Assembly (NCBI GenBank): GCA_021502835.1
Contig: JAKFGP010000007.1
Location: 1 to 64,000, forward strand
From: Streptomyces thinghirensis
GTDB taxonomy: Bacteria > Actinomycetota > Actinomycetia > Streptomycetales > Streptomycetaceae
DNA: 64,000 nucleotides
Direction: 5' to 3'
Part shown: one piece after another, positions 45,279-54,778 of the stretch
Numbering within the stretch: the first letter of the stretch is position 1
How the letters are laid out: each line of letters opens with the position of its first letter
Made by a program: the position numbers and the translations under genes
Notes under the pieces: model-generated
Told to the model about the DNA's origin: nothing
The model's input: the letters and a program-made list of their open reading frames with translations, nothing else
The model's database searches: none

Positions 45279-47647
45279 TCAGGCGCTGAGTCGTGCACGG
45301 GTCTTCTGGGTCTCGGGATGGGCTTCACCCAGCACCCCAATGCGTTCCTCCAACACCGCACGGTATTCGGTTTCGGCGGCGGCCAGGTTGCCCTGCTGGG
45401 CGAGAACCCAGGCGAGATCGTGACGCGTCCACAGCGTATGCGGATGGCTCGCGCCCAACACCCTGGTCCGCTCGGCCAGCACGGCCTGGTACTCCGCCTC
45501 GGCCTCATCACCGACGAGGCTTCCACGCCGGACGAGAACCCGCAGCAGAGCGTGCCGCGCGCCCAACGTGTCCGGATGTGATTCGCCCAGGACATGGGCG
45601 CGCTCCTCCAGCAACGTACGGTATTCGGCTTCGGCGGCGGCCAGGTTGCCCTGCTGGGCGAGAACCCAGGCGAGATCGTGACGCGTCCACAGCGTATGCG
45701 GATGGCTCGCGCCCAACACCCTGGTCCGCTCGGCCAGCACGGCCCGGTACTCCGCCTCGGCCTCATCACCGACGAGGCTTCCACGCCGGACGAGAACCAG
45801 CGCGAGATCATGACGCGTCCACAGCGTATGCGGATGGCTCGCGCCCAACACCCTGGTCCGCTCCTCCAGCACCGCACGGTACTCCGCTTCGGCGGCCGGC
45901 AGGTCCCCCTTCTGTGCGAGCAACCAGGCCAAGGCATGGCGTGTGCGCAGGGTCTCGAGGTGCATCGGGCCCAGCACGCGCGACCGGTCATCGAGGACCA
46001 GTCGGTACTCCTTCTCGCCGGCGCCGGGATCACCGCCCCTGTCCTTCAGTCGGGCCGCCTGGTAACGGAACTGGAGAACACATGGATGAGTTGTCGGTAA
46101 GTGGCCCCGCAACGGCTCCGCGTCCTTCCTCAGCCGGGCGGCCTGCTCCAGACTTCCGGTCGACAGGGCGTAGTCCATGCAAGCCGCGACACCTTCGAAC
46201 AAGTCGGTAACTGCCGCCTCCTCAAGTCGGTCGCCGAGCGTTTGCGCAAGCGTACTCAGGCGCGTCGCATGCGAAAGGAGGTTGCTCCAGACCCTCCATT
46301 CGTCGGTGTTCCGCGAGTCTCGCCCCCGGACGGCGGAGGCCAGGCCATGCAGCCCCAGCTCGACGTACAAGCCGCGCTCGCCGTCCGCGTCCACCGACGC
46401 GCGCATTGTTTCGCCGATCACAGGGTGTACCACCAGCGAATAATCCGAAACCGGCGATCCCTCATTCGGAGAATTCTTGAGCAGCAGCCCGAAGTCCGCG
46501 AGGCTGTCGATGGTTCTCTGGATGTCGTCGGTCGACTCGAACGCGAACAGAGGCGACCGCCTCAGCATGTCGGGGTCGATCATCAGCACGTACGGGATGT
46601 CCACGTCGGCGAAGTGCGAGAAGAGACGTATGAGTGCGCGGGCATTCGTGACCCCCTGCTCACCGAGAAGGTCCAGGCTGATTTCCCAGGTGTTGGTGAC
46701 GCGCACACTATGCTGGGCGGACCCGGTGCCGACGGGGCTGTCCAGCAGCTCTCCGAATCGCTCGTTCAGGGCCGCCCGATACGTGTTGAAGGTGTCGGGA
46801 GCGGAAGTACCGGGCCAGGGAGCGGATGCCCCGTACCCGGGCGAGGTACAGACCGGCTTGGTGCAGCACGAGTGGCATGCGCCCCAGACGGTCAGCGAGT
46901 CTCTCGGCGTCCTCCTGGGTGCCCGCCCCCAGACCGGCACGGTCTCGCAGGATCTGCGCCGCTTGTTCCGTCGTCAGTTCGCGCAGGGCATGCCGGTGCC
47001 ATTCGCCCCACATTTCCGAGTTCCCGTTCCGGCTGGTCACGAGAACCCTGCCATGCGGTTGAGGGGTCCTTATCCAGCCGTTTCCATCGCCTACGGATCC
47101 GCCCGGCAGGGCCAGGATCCTCGTGTCGTCGGCGCCGTCAATCACGACGAACCAGGGGCGCGGGTGGACAGCGAGGAGTTCCCAGACAAGCTCCGGGGGC
47201 GTCGCCGTCGTGGCCGGACCAGGCCAGCCGCACCCTCTCCGGAGAAGCCCCCAGCCGCAGGGCCAACGCCCTCATGCCCGCGCTGAGTGCCGAGTAGTCT
47301 GCGGCGGAGATCCACCACACGTCGAAGCCACGGCCGCGCGCCTGAGCGGCCAGGTCGATGGCCGCGGTCGTTTTGCCGTACCCGCCGGCTGCGTACACCA
47401 CGTGAACGGATCCCGGCTCGCTCTCCAGAATGGACTTCAACAGCGAAGAGCGACCGCGCACCGGAAATCCGGTCCGGCGCGGAGTGATGGACACCGGGCC
47501 AGCGAGTCCTGGATCGTCCTGGTGGACATGAGTGATGAACTGGTCGCGGTGCGCGATGTACACGTCGTTGGCGGCGTTGACCTGGTCCGGTCTCTGCGGC
47601 GGGACCCGGGGACCGCCCCGGGGACCATCCGCGGAACCGGGGATCAC
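45279..47647 (-). CDS. NB-ARC/STAND ATPase with tetratricopeptide repeats
   Basis: GTG 47647 overlaps the tyrA stop (GTGA). VNAANDVYIAHRDQFITHVH leads to the NB-ARC module FPVRGRSSLLKSILESEPGS, VHVVYAAGGYGKTTAAIDLA (Walker A GGYGKTT), FDVWWISAADYSALSAGMRA, PWFVVIDGADD (Walker B) and GRVLVTSRNG. Then LADRLGRMPLVLHQAGLYLA and a helical linker. The C-terminal half is five to six TPR units of 42-44 residues (EAEYRAVLEERTRVLGASHP, HTLWTRHDLAWVLAQQGNLA). About 790 residues. STAND proteins are signalling switches; some are antiphage sensors. It replaces cmk/der, which I would expect after tyrA in Streptomyces. Confidence 0.85.
45362..45800. repeat. 258-base tandem duplication of two TPR units
   Basis: Bases 45362-45542 and 45620-45800 are nearly identical, with only a handful of differences, at an offset of 258 bases (86 codons, two TPR units). 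The repeated unit encodes WTRHDLAWVLAQQGNLAAAE and its partner TPR. This explains the coding repeat; it is not a CRISPR array. Confidence 0.85.
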
Positions 47648-48739
47648 TGCCGGATCGCCCAGCCCCGCTCCTTGAGGGCCGCCGCCAGCACCGGAGCGGC
47701 CTTCGGCTCGACCATGAGCTGCATCAGGCCGGCCTGCTGTCCGGTCGCGTGCTCGATCCGTACGTCCTCGATGTTGACCCCGGCCCATCCCGCGTCCGCG
47801 AAGATGCGGGCCAGCTGGCCGGGCTGGTCGTCGATGAGGACCGCGACGGTCTCGTAGACGCGGGGTGCGCTGCCGTGCTTGCCCGGCACCCGCACCTGCC
47901 CGGCGTTGCCCCCGCCGCAGCACCTCCGCGATGCCGGTGCCGCCCTCGCGGCGCTTGTCCTCGTCGGAGGACTGCAGGGCGCGCAGGGCCCGCACCGTCT
48001 CCTCCAGGTCGGCGGCGACGTCGGTGAGCAGGTCGGCGACCGGCCCGGGGTTGGCGGAGAGGATGTCGATCCACATCCGGGGGTCGGAGGCGGCGATCCG
48101 GGTCACGTCGCGGATGCCCTGCCCGCACAAGCCGTACGGCGGCCTCCTCGGCGTGCTCCAGCCGGGCGGCGACCATGCTGGAGACCAGGTGGGGCATGTG
48201 CGAGACGAGGGGCCGCGGCGCGGTCGTGGGCGTCCGCGTCCATCACCACGGGCACCGCGCGGCAGTGCGAGACCAGCTCCAGGGCGAGGTTCAGCACCTC
48301 GGTGTCGGTGTCCCGGGTCGGGGTCAGCACCCACGGACGGCCTTCGAAGAGGTCGCCGGTGGCGGCCAGCGGCCCGGACTTCTCGCGGCCGGACATGGGA
48401 TGCGGTGCCGATGTACGCCGCGAGGTCGAGCCCCCGCGCCTCCAGCTCGCGCACGCGCCCACCGCCCTTGACGCTGGCCACGTCGATGTACCCGCGGGCG
48501 GCGCCCCGCTTCCCATGACATCGGCGAGCACGTCGGCCACCAGGGCCGGCGGGGCGGCGACGATCGCGAGGTCGACCGGCCCGTCCGGGGCCTCGTCGGT
48601 GCCGGCGCCCAGTGCGGCGGCCGTACGGACCTGCTCGGGGTCGCGGTCGGCCAGGTGGACGGTGACGCCCCGCTGGGTCAGGGCGAGGGCGGCGGAGGTC
48701 CCGATGAGGCCGGTGCCGATGACGGGGTGCGGTTCTCAC
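47644..48739 (-). CDS. tyrA: Prephenate dehydrogenase
   Basis: GTG 48739 overlaps the aroH stop. It begins VRTAPVIGTGLIGTSAALAL (Rossmann GxGxxG), TQRGVTVHLADRDPEQVRTA, DLAIVAAPPALVADVLADVM, GYIDVASVKGG, HPMSGREKSGPLAATGDLFE, GRPWVLTPTRDTDTEVLNLA, then AVRLCGQGIRDVTRIAASDP and RMWIDILSANPGPVADLLTD. A C-terminal ACT domain (VAVLIDDQPGQLARIFADAG, WAGVNIEDVRIEHATGQQAG) probably gives tyrosine feedback. About 365 residues. It oxidises prephenate to 4-hydroxyphenylpyruvate in tyrosine synthesis. At least five indels interrupt it, which is unlikely to be real for a biosynthetic core gene. Confidence 0.9.
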
Positions 48740-49098
48740 TGGGCGATGTCCTTGCGCAGGGCCGCGGGCGGCGCCGAGGTAGACGTGGGCGATCTCGGCG
48801 CGGGGCCGGTCGGACTCGATGTGGGCGAGGACCCGGACGACGTGGGGCATGGCGCCCTCGATGTCCAGTTCCTGGGCGCAGATCACGGCACGTCGGTGAT
48901 GCCGAGCTTGCGGGCGGCGGCGGCCGGGAAGTCGCTGTGCAGGTCGGGCGTCGCCGTGAACCAGATGCTGATCAGGTCGTCGCCGGTCAGGTCGTTGCGC
49001 TCCAGGACGGCGGTCAGCAGTGCCGCGACCTGCTCGTCCATGTGCCCGGCCTCGTCCCGCTCCAGTTGGACGGCGCCCCGGACCGCTCGTACCGCCAC
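48736..49098 (-). CDS. aroH: Chorismate mutase, AroH type
   Basis: ATG 49098: MAVRAVRGAVQLERDEAGHM, DEQVAALLTAVLERNDLTGD, DLISIWFTATPDLHSDFPAA, AARKLGITDVPVICAQELDI, EGAMPHVVRVLAHIESDRPR and AEIAHVYLGAARALRKDIAQ. This is the trimeric AroH class with the RGA...., F..T.DL.. and C.qE motifs. About 120 residues. It converts chorismate to prephenate, the substrate of the overlapping tyrA product. Two indels. It is divergent from the Rieske protein gene. Confidence 0.9.
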
Positions 49099-49234
49099 GG
49101 CGATGCTCCTTGCTGACGTGCGTATCGGTTGTTGGTCCGTCCAGCCCTAGTCAGCCCGCCGCGTACAGGCCCGGGGCGCCCGTCTCCTGGAGACGCTGGC
49201 CCCGGCCGGAACCCCCCTTCCCCGGAGCTGCGAC

Positions 49235-49634
49235 ATGACCACACCCCGACCCGCCGTACGGTCCTCCTCTGCACGGGCGCCGCCGCGCTCTCCGTGGGCT
49301 GCGGCGGCGGGGACGGCGACGGCGGCGATCCTCGGCCGCCTCGGCGGGACAGGAGCTGGCGCCGACGAGCGACATCCCGGTCGGCGGCGGCAAGATCTTC
49401 GCGGACCGCAAGATCGTGGTGACGCAGCCGGAACAGGGCGAGTTCAAGGCCTTCTCGGCGGTCTCACCCACAGAACTGCCTCGTGTCGGATGTGCGGGAC
49501 GAGTTCCATCGACTGCGCCTGCCACGGCAGCAGGTTCAGCATCACCGACGGCGCGGTGGAGCAGGGGCCGGCGACCGGCGCCGCTGCCGGAGGAGCGGAT
49601 CGCGGTGGACGGAGATTCGGTCCGGCTGGCGTGA
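49235..49634 (+). CDS. Exported Rieske [2Fe-2S] protein (reconstructed)
   Basis: ATG 49235. The leader reads MTTPDPTRRTVLLCTGAAAL then SVGCGGGDGDGG, a twin-Arg/lipoprotein-type signal with a Cys.  Then GQELAPTSDIPVGGGKIFAD, RKIVVTQPEQGEFKAFSAV, a first cluster segment that indels obscure but resembles CTHQNCLVSDV, and IDCACHGSRFSITDGAVEQG (second C..H), PATAPLPEERIAVDGDSVRL. The two halves of the Rieske CxH...CxxH motif are therefore visible. About 140 residues. It probably works in electron transfer on the outer face of the membrane. Confidence 0.8.
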
Positions 49635-49655
49635 GCCGCCCGCGTACGCTCGGGC

Positions 49656-50340
49656 ATGGAACCCGAGACCCTGGTACGCGACCACCGTTTACGCCTGTGT
49701 CATGGGTTCGCGCGCCTTCGGTCTGGCGACGGAGGACAGCGACACCGACCGCCGGGGCGTGTTCCTCGCTCCGACCGAGCTGTTCTGGCGCTTCGAGAAG
49801 CCGCCGACGCACGTAGAGGGTCCCGCGCAGGAGCAGTTCAGCTGGGAGCTGGAGCGCTTCTGCGAGCTGGCCCTGCGCGCGAACCCGAACATCCTGGAGT
49901 GCCTGCACTCCCCGCTCGTGGAATCCGTGGACGACACGGGCCGCGAACTGCTCGCCCTGCGCGAGGCGTTCCTCTCGCGCCGGGCCCTGAGACGTTCACC
50001 CGCTAGCCCGACCAGCGCCGCAAGCTGGACGCCGACGTGCGCGTCCACGGCACTCCGCGCTGGAAGCACGCGATGCACCTGCTGCGGCTGCTGGCCTCCG
50101 CCCGGGACCTGCTGCGCACGGGCGTCCTGACCATCGACGTCGGCGACCGCAGGAGTCGCTGCTCGCCGTGAAGCGCGCACGGCAGAGTGCCCTGGCCGGA
50201 GGTGGGGCGCGGATGAACCGCCTGACGGCGGAGGGCGAGGAAGGCCGCCGCGAGCGAAGCCCGCGCTGCCGGCCGAACCGGACCGGCGCCGTGTCGAGAG
50301 ACTTCACCTCGTCCGCGTCCGGCGGACCTCAGCGCTCGCA
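49656..50340 (+). CDS. RlaP-type nucleotidyltransferase A (reconstructed)
   Basis: ATG 49656. MEPETLVRDHTVYACVMGSR, AFGLATEDSDTDRRGVFLAP (GSR.fGLAt.dSDtDrRGvf, the RlaP/PF10127 motif), ELFWRFEKPPTHVEGPAQEQ, FSWELERFCELALRANPNIL and ECLHSPLVESVDDTGRELLA. Then RKLDADVRVHGTPRWKHAMH, LLRLLASARDLLRTGVLTID and VGDRRESLLAVKRGTVPW. The last part is indel-damaged and ends near 50340, where it meets its paralogue head-on. RlaP proteins belong to DNA-polymerase-beta-like nucleotidyltransferases linked by genomic context to RNA repair; the biochemical role is not established. Confidence 0.8.
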
Positions 50341-51094
50341 GCCGGATCCGTACGACGAAGTCGTGCAGGGCGTCGTACGCGGTGGGGGGCGTCGGGCAGC
50401 GCTGACCGCCGCCTGCGCCTCGTCGGAGTACGCCGTACAGCCGCTCCACGTCGGCGCGCACGCGCGCGTGGTCGACGCCGGCGTCCCCGTGCCTCGCCCG
50501 CGCTCCGCCTTGGCGGCGATCAGCTCGGGCAGGTAGTCCCGGGGCGGCGTCGACCTCCCCGAGGAGCGTGGGCGGAATGGGGCTGCACCTCGCCGCCGCG
50601 CATCAGGTGGATACCGGTGAGCAGCACCCGGAAGAGGTGTGCAGCGGCGGCTTCCAGCTCACCCGGTCTTCTCGAACAGCCGCCACTGAGTGGTCGCGAA
50701 ACCCCGGTAGTGGTGGGCGTGGTGGCCAGTGAGGACGCCCGGCGCGGCGCGGCCAGCTCCCGGTGCGCCTCGGTGGTGTGCACGACCAGCGGGGACAGCA
50801 ACTGCTCCAGCACATAGCCGTTGCGCCGCAGCATCAGCCGTACGAACTTGCGCAGGTCGTGCGTGACCAGGTCCATCTCGACGCCGTCCGGTCCCACATC
50901 CGCGACCTAGTCTCCTCCGGCTCGCGCAGCCCGGCCAGGTCGGCGGCGGGCAGCAGGTGCACGCCGCGCAGGTCGACGTCCGAGTCACGGGACGGGAAGC
51001 CGTAGAGGTGGGCGCCGGAGACGGTGGCGAACAGCACCGGGAAGGGCTGCTCGGCCACCACCGAAGCCAGGTCGGTATCCAGGGCGTCGATCAT
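50330..51094 (-). CDS. RlaP-type nucleotidyltransferase B (reconstructed)
   Basis: ATG 51094 overlaps the ADP-ribosylglycohydrolase stop (ATGA). MIDALDTDLASVVAEQPFPV, LFATVSGAHLYGFPSRDSDV and DLRGVHLLPAADLAGLREPE (SG.hlYGFps.dSDvDLRGvh). Then EMDLVTHDLRKFVRLMLRRN, GYVLEQLLSPLVVHTTEAHR, HHAHHYRGFATTQWRLFEKT, TFRVLLTGIHLMRGGEVQPH, RADVERLYGVLRRG and AYDALHDFVVRIRL. About 250 residues. It shares the fold and motif with the convergent gene, so these are diverged paralogues. Its coupling to ADP-ribosylglycohydrolase suggests a joint role in removing nucleotide or ADP-ribose marks. Confidence 0.8.
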
Positions 51095-52132
51095 GTGCTC
51101 AAGCTGTCCCAGAGCGCTCCGAGGGCCAGCAGGTCGCCCCGGTACTCGATGCGGTCAGCCCCCTCGGCGGGCCAGACGTCGGCGCCCAGGTGAGCGCCGC
51201 GAAGGCGCCCGCGGGGCAGAGCGATGGAGTCGGAGTCGCCGGCGGTGCAGGCGCCGCTGGCGCACAGGGCGGTCAGCGGCTCGTCGACGAAGAGCAGGAA
51301 GGCAGAGCAGCCCGGCCGCCATCGCCTCCTCGGCGATCCAGCCCTCGCCCACCGCGGGCCACGGGTCGGTCTCGGGCGAGACGGGTGCGCGCCGCCTCCT
51401 GGAGCCGGTCGAGTATCGCCAGGCGCTCGTCCCAGCACGCCGGGCGATGAAGTGCTCGGGCGTGGAGTCCTGGGCGCGGGTCCACAGGTCGCCGAGCCAG
51501 CGCTCGTGGTAGCGGGTGCGGTTGTCGTAGGCGTACGACCACGGCAGCCCGACCAGTCCCCGTCGGCTCCGCTCCCTCGGCGAGCAGCCGCACGGCGTGT
51601 GCGGTGAGGTCGAGGGCGGCGAGCGCGGTGGGGTGCCCGTGGGTGAGCGCGGACGCAGCTGGGCGGCGCCCGCGCGCTGTTCGTCGCTGAGACCGGGCGC
51701 GAGACCGACCGGCGCGACGCGCATGTTGGCGCCGCAGCGCCCGGTGGATCTGGGAGGCGTCCTGCCGGGGCGATCAGGGCGCTCCAGGAGATCGCAGGCC
51801 GTGAGGGCAGGTGTGCCCGGGGCCCGGTTGTTCTCCCGGCGACCGGTTCCAGGCGATGAACTCCTGCCGTACGGGCTCCGCCATCGCCTCGGGCGCGAGG
51901 ACGCCGCGCCATCCATGGCCGTCCGCAGCCCCTTCCCCAGCGCCAGCGTCATCTGGGTGTCGTCGGTGACGATCGCGGGCCGGGGCAGTTCCATCTCCCG
52001 CCAGGGGCCGCACTTGGCGAGGATCGACGGGACGTCGTTGAACTCGGTCGGGAAGCCGAGCGCGTCGCCGAGGGCGAGGCCGGTGAGGGGCCCGGTGGCG
52101 GCGCGCTTGGCGGTGACGGTGGTCGTGGTCAT
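51091..52132 (-). CDS. ADP-ribosylglycohydrolase family protein (reconstructed)
   Basis: ATG 52132 overlaps the Nudix stop. MTTTTVTAKRAATGPLTGLA then LGDALGFPTEFNDVPSILAK, CGPWREMELPRPAIVTDDTQ and MTLALGKGLRTAMDG (the G.alGDalG and TDDT motifs that bind magnesium). In shifted frames follow YAYDNRTRYHERWLGDLWTR, ETDPWPAVGEGWIAEEAMAA and ACTAGDSDSIA with the second magnesium site GDxDS. The end is EYRGDLLALGALWDSLST. About 345 residues. It removes ADP-ribose from proteins or nucleic acids. Operon: Nudix, this gene, RlaP B, all joined by ATGA overlaps. Confidence 0.85.
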
Positions 52133-52870
52133 ACAGGGCGTCCTTCCCGAGGGTGCGAACCGAGGCGGGTGCAGAGGTGGTAGCCGGGCCGGTGCGTACA
52201 GCGCGGCCGGTTTACCTCGGCCGCCGGTGAGGCAGGCGGCGCCCGGGACGAGTTCGACGAAGCCCGGGGTGGCAGAAGACAACTCGCGGCGGAAGTTGGG
52301 CCGGTCCAGGGTCGTGCCCACACCGTCTCGCAGACCTGCTGCAACTCGCCGAGCGTGAACTCGGCCGGGCGAAGAAGGCGGTGGCCAGGCGGAGTGTACT
52401 CCCAGCTTGGCGCCGACGCGTTCCCGGGCGTCGGCGCCAGGATCCGGTCGTGGTCGAAGAGCGAGGTCGCGGGCCTCGTCGTACGGCACCCGGCGGGCCT
52501 CGGCGGCGTCACCTGCCGCCGTGCGATTTCGGGAGGAGTCGGGCAGCAGGGCGGCGAACGCGACCGACACGACCCGCATCCGGGGAATCGCGGCCGAGGT
52601 TCGCTGTAGGTGGCAGCTGCTCCAGGTGCAGCGCGCTCACGTCAACCCAGGCCGGTCTCCTCGGCCAGCTCCCGGCGGGCCGCCGCTGCTCCGCCGACTC
52701 GTCCGGCAGCAGAAAGCCGCCGGGCGGTGCCCGGCGGCCGGCGTACGGCTCCCTGTACCCGCTCGACGAGCAGCACGTGCAGCGCGTCCGCGCGGGGCGT
52801 GCGGGAGGCGGCGAGGTCGACGGTGACGGCAGAAGGGTTCGAAGGCGTGTTTGTCGTAGCCGTGCAACAC
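52129..52870 (-). CDS. Nudix hydrolase with NrtR-like winged-helix end
   Basis: Start taken as GTG 52870, nine bases after AAGGGG. VLHGYDKHAFEPFAVTVDLA, DALHVLLVER, PPGGFLLPDESAEAAARREL, AEETGLDVSALHLEQL (Nudix box), RDSPDAGVVSVAFAALLPD, then the C-terminal domain LGELQQVCETVWGTTLDRPN and FRRELSSATPGFVELVPGAA with LTGGRGKPAALYR. This second domain is the winged helix found in NrtR, where a degenerate Nudix domain senses ADP-ribose or NAD intermediates and the wing binds DNA. A palindrome lies 17 bases before the start, so autoregulation of the operon is likely. Several indels. Confidence 0.8.
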
Positions 52871-52886
52871 GGGCGGCCACCCCTTA

Positions 52887-52903
52887 ATAGTCAGGACGAC
52901 TAT
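52887..52903. promoter_or_regulatory. Palindromic candidate operator of the Nudix operon
   Basis: ATAGTC (52887-52892), five-base spacer AGGAC, GACTAT (52898-52903), perfect arms, immediately upstream of the ribosome binding site of the Nudix/winged-helix gene. It is AT-rich in a GC-rich setting. A protein bound here would block the operon's transcription start or translation. Confidence 0.5.
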
Positions 52904-52959
52904 AAAGGGGGTGGCCGACCCATCCCCAACCCCGCGGCGCCTGAGCGCCTGGGGCACAG

Positions 52960-54117
52960 ACCTCCTGCATCAGCATCCCGACCTCCGTGTTGGACGGCCG
53001 GCGCGGACCAGCCCGACTTCTGGTCGCCCAGGGTGATCGGGCCGAAGGCGGTGCGCACCAGCTTGTCGACGGGGAAGCCCGCCTCCGCGAGCACATCCGG
53101 CGGACGATGTGCTTGCGACCCTCGTGGAGGGTGACCTCGACCAGATGGATTCTTTCCGGTCTGCTCGACGACGCCCAGGTGGTCCGCGCGCGCGTACCCG
53201 TCCTCCAGCTGGATGCCGTCACTTGAGGCGCTTGCCGAGGGTCGCGCGGGATCAGGCCCACGATGTGCCGCGAGGTAGGTCTTCTTCACGCCGTACCGGG
53301 GGTGGGTCAGGCGGTGCCGCCAGCTCGCCGTGGTTGGTGAGCGGGATCACGCCGCTCGGTCTCGGTGTCGGAGCCGTCCGACGTGGAAGAGCCGGGTCTC
53401 GCGGTTGGTGACGTAGTCACCGAGGGCACCACCGACCGTCCGGGTCCTCCATGGTGGGTGGCGACACCGGCGGGCTTGTTGAGCGAGAAGAACTGGTACG
53501 ACTGCGTGGCCACGGTCAGTCCGTCGACGCCTGACCTCGTCCTTCTCCGGGTCGACCCGCCTGCCCTGCTCCAGCACGATCTCACCGTTGATCTCGACCC
53601 GGAGCCTGCTCGATCCAGCTCCTCGCAGGGCCGCCGGGAGCCGTAGCCCGCGCGCGCGCGGGACCTTCTGCAGCCGCTCGCCCTCCTGCTCGGCGCCAGG
53701 GAAGATCTTAGCCCCGGGGGGCTTGACGTCCTTCTTGCCCGCGCAGCCGCTCGCGGTTGCGCTCCTCGGCACGTGCCTCGTACTCGCGGGACGTGGCCGG
53801 GACCGAGCGCCCCCGCTGCGGGGCTTCTTCGGCCCGCCCGCCCGCGCCGCCGCGGGGCCGCCGGGCCGCGGCCCGACTTCCGAGGCCCTCGTGGGTGGCG
53901 CCGGGACCCACGTCGTAGCGCCGCTCCTCGGGGCGCGGGTTCTTCGGACGGCCGCCCTGCTTGTTGTCGCGGTTGCCACCGGCGCGGCGGGGATTGCCGT
54001 TGCTCCCGCAGCGGGGAGTTACCGCGGCCACCGCTGCTCCCGCCGCGGCCGCCGCTGTTGTCCACCGGCTCCCGCCGTTGGTTTCCGCTGACTGTTCCTG
54101 CCGCTGCTGCTTCGCAT
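52960..54117 (-). CDS. rluB: 23S rRNA pseudouridine synthase, RluB/RsuA type (reconstructed)
   Basis: ATG 54117 shares one base with the scpB stop. A long Arg/Gly/Pro-rich low-complexity N-terminal extension (about 130 residues) is followed by the S4 domain (ERLQKVLARAGYGSRRACEE, LIEQGRVEINGEIVLEQGRR). The catalytic domain reads YQFFSLNKPAGVVATMEDP, ETRLFHVGRLDTETEGVIPL (catalytic Asp in GRLD), LTNHGELAHRLTHPRYGVKK, TYLAAI, EVTLHEGRKHIVRRMLAEAG and DKLVRTAFGPITLGD. It makes pseudouridine in 23S rRNA. The end is indel-affected. A short hairpin (GGCGC/GCGCC, 52936-52949) follows. Confidence 0.85.
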
Positions 54118-54778
54118 CAAAGTTCCGTCTTGTCGTCTGCGTCCTCGGAATCCGGGGCGTCCCGGATCGAACGACGGGACCCCCTTCCAGTGTCTCGGCC
54201 TCGATCGCCGCCGCCTCCGGGGAGGGCGCGAGCTCGGAGGGCGCTCGTCCAGGCCCGCGCAGGCCCATCCGCTCCAGGAAGTAGTTCGTCGTCACGTACG
54301 GGATCCGCACCTGTTTCGGGTTCCGTGCCCGCCTCCTCCACCCAGGCCCCGCTGGAGGAGGGGTGCGCATCACGCCGTCACAGTTCACGCGCGCGCACGC
54401 TGGGACGCGGCCGCGGCTGACCGGCTGGCGGTAGGCGACCACGGCGAGGGTCTCCAGCGCGGCCTGGGTGAGGCGGGCGTGCTGGCCGTCCAGGACGAAA
54501 CCCTCGACGGCCGCGGCGTACTCGGGGCGGCTGTAGAAGCGCCAGCCGCCCGCGGTCAGGCGCAGCTCGAAGCCGCGGCCCTGGACCGTGTACTCGTCGG
54601 CCAGCTCGCGCAGCGCGTCGGCGATCTGCCGCCGGGGCCGCTGGAGTATCCGGGCGGGGTGTTCCTCGGTCGCGGGCTCGTCGACGACCATGAGGGACGG
54701 CTTCGAGGGCGGGCTTGAGTTCGAGGCCGGCGACGGCCTCCCTGGCCCGCCCACGGCCTCCGTGGTCTCCTCACTCAC
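54117..54778 (-). CDS. scpB: Segregation and condensation protein B
   Basis: GTG 54778 overlaps the scpA stop. LMVVDEPATEEHLARILQRP, RRQIADALRELADEYTVQGR, GFELRLTAGGWRFYSRPEYA, AAVEGFVLDGQHARLTQAAL, ETLAVVAYRQPVSRGRVSAV, RGVNCDGVMRTLLQRGLVEE, VPYVTTNYFLERMGLRG and an acidic tail DSEDADDKTEL. This is the winged-helix kleisin partner that with ScpA and SMC condenses the chromosome. About 220 residues. The ALETLAVVAYRQP helix is diagnostic. Several indels. Confidence 0.9.

Noticed and set aside
45362..45800. CRISPR-like repeats
   Set aside because: The repeats are long, in frame and encode TPR helices; there are no short repeats with unique spacers.
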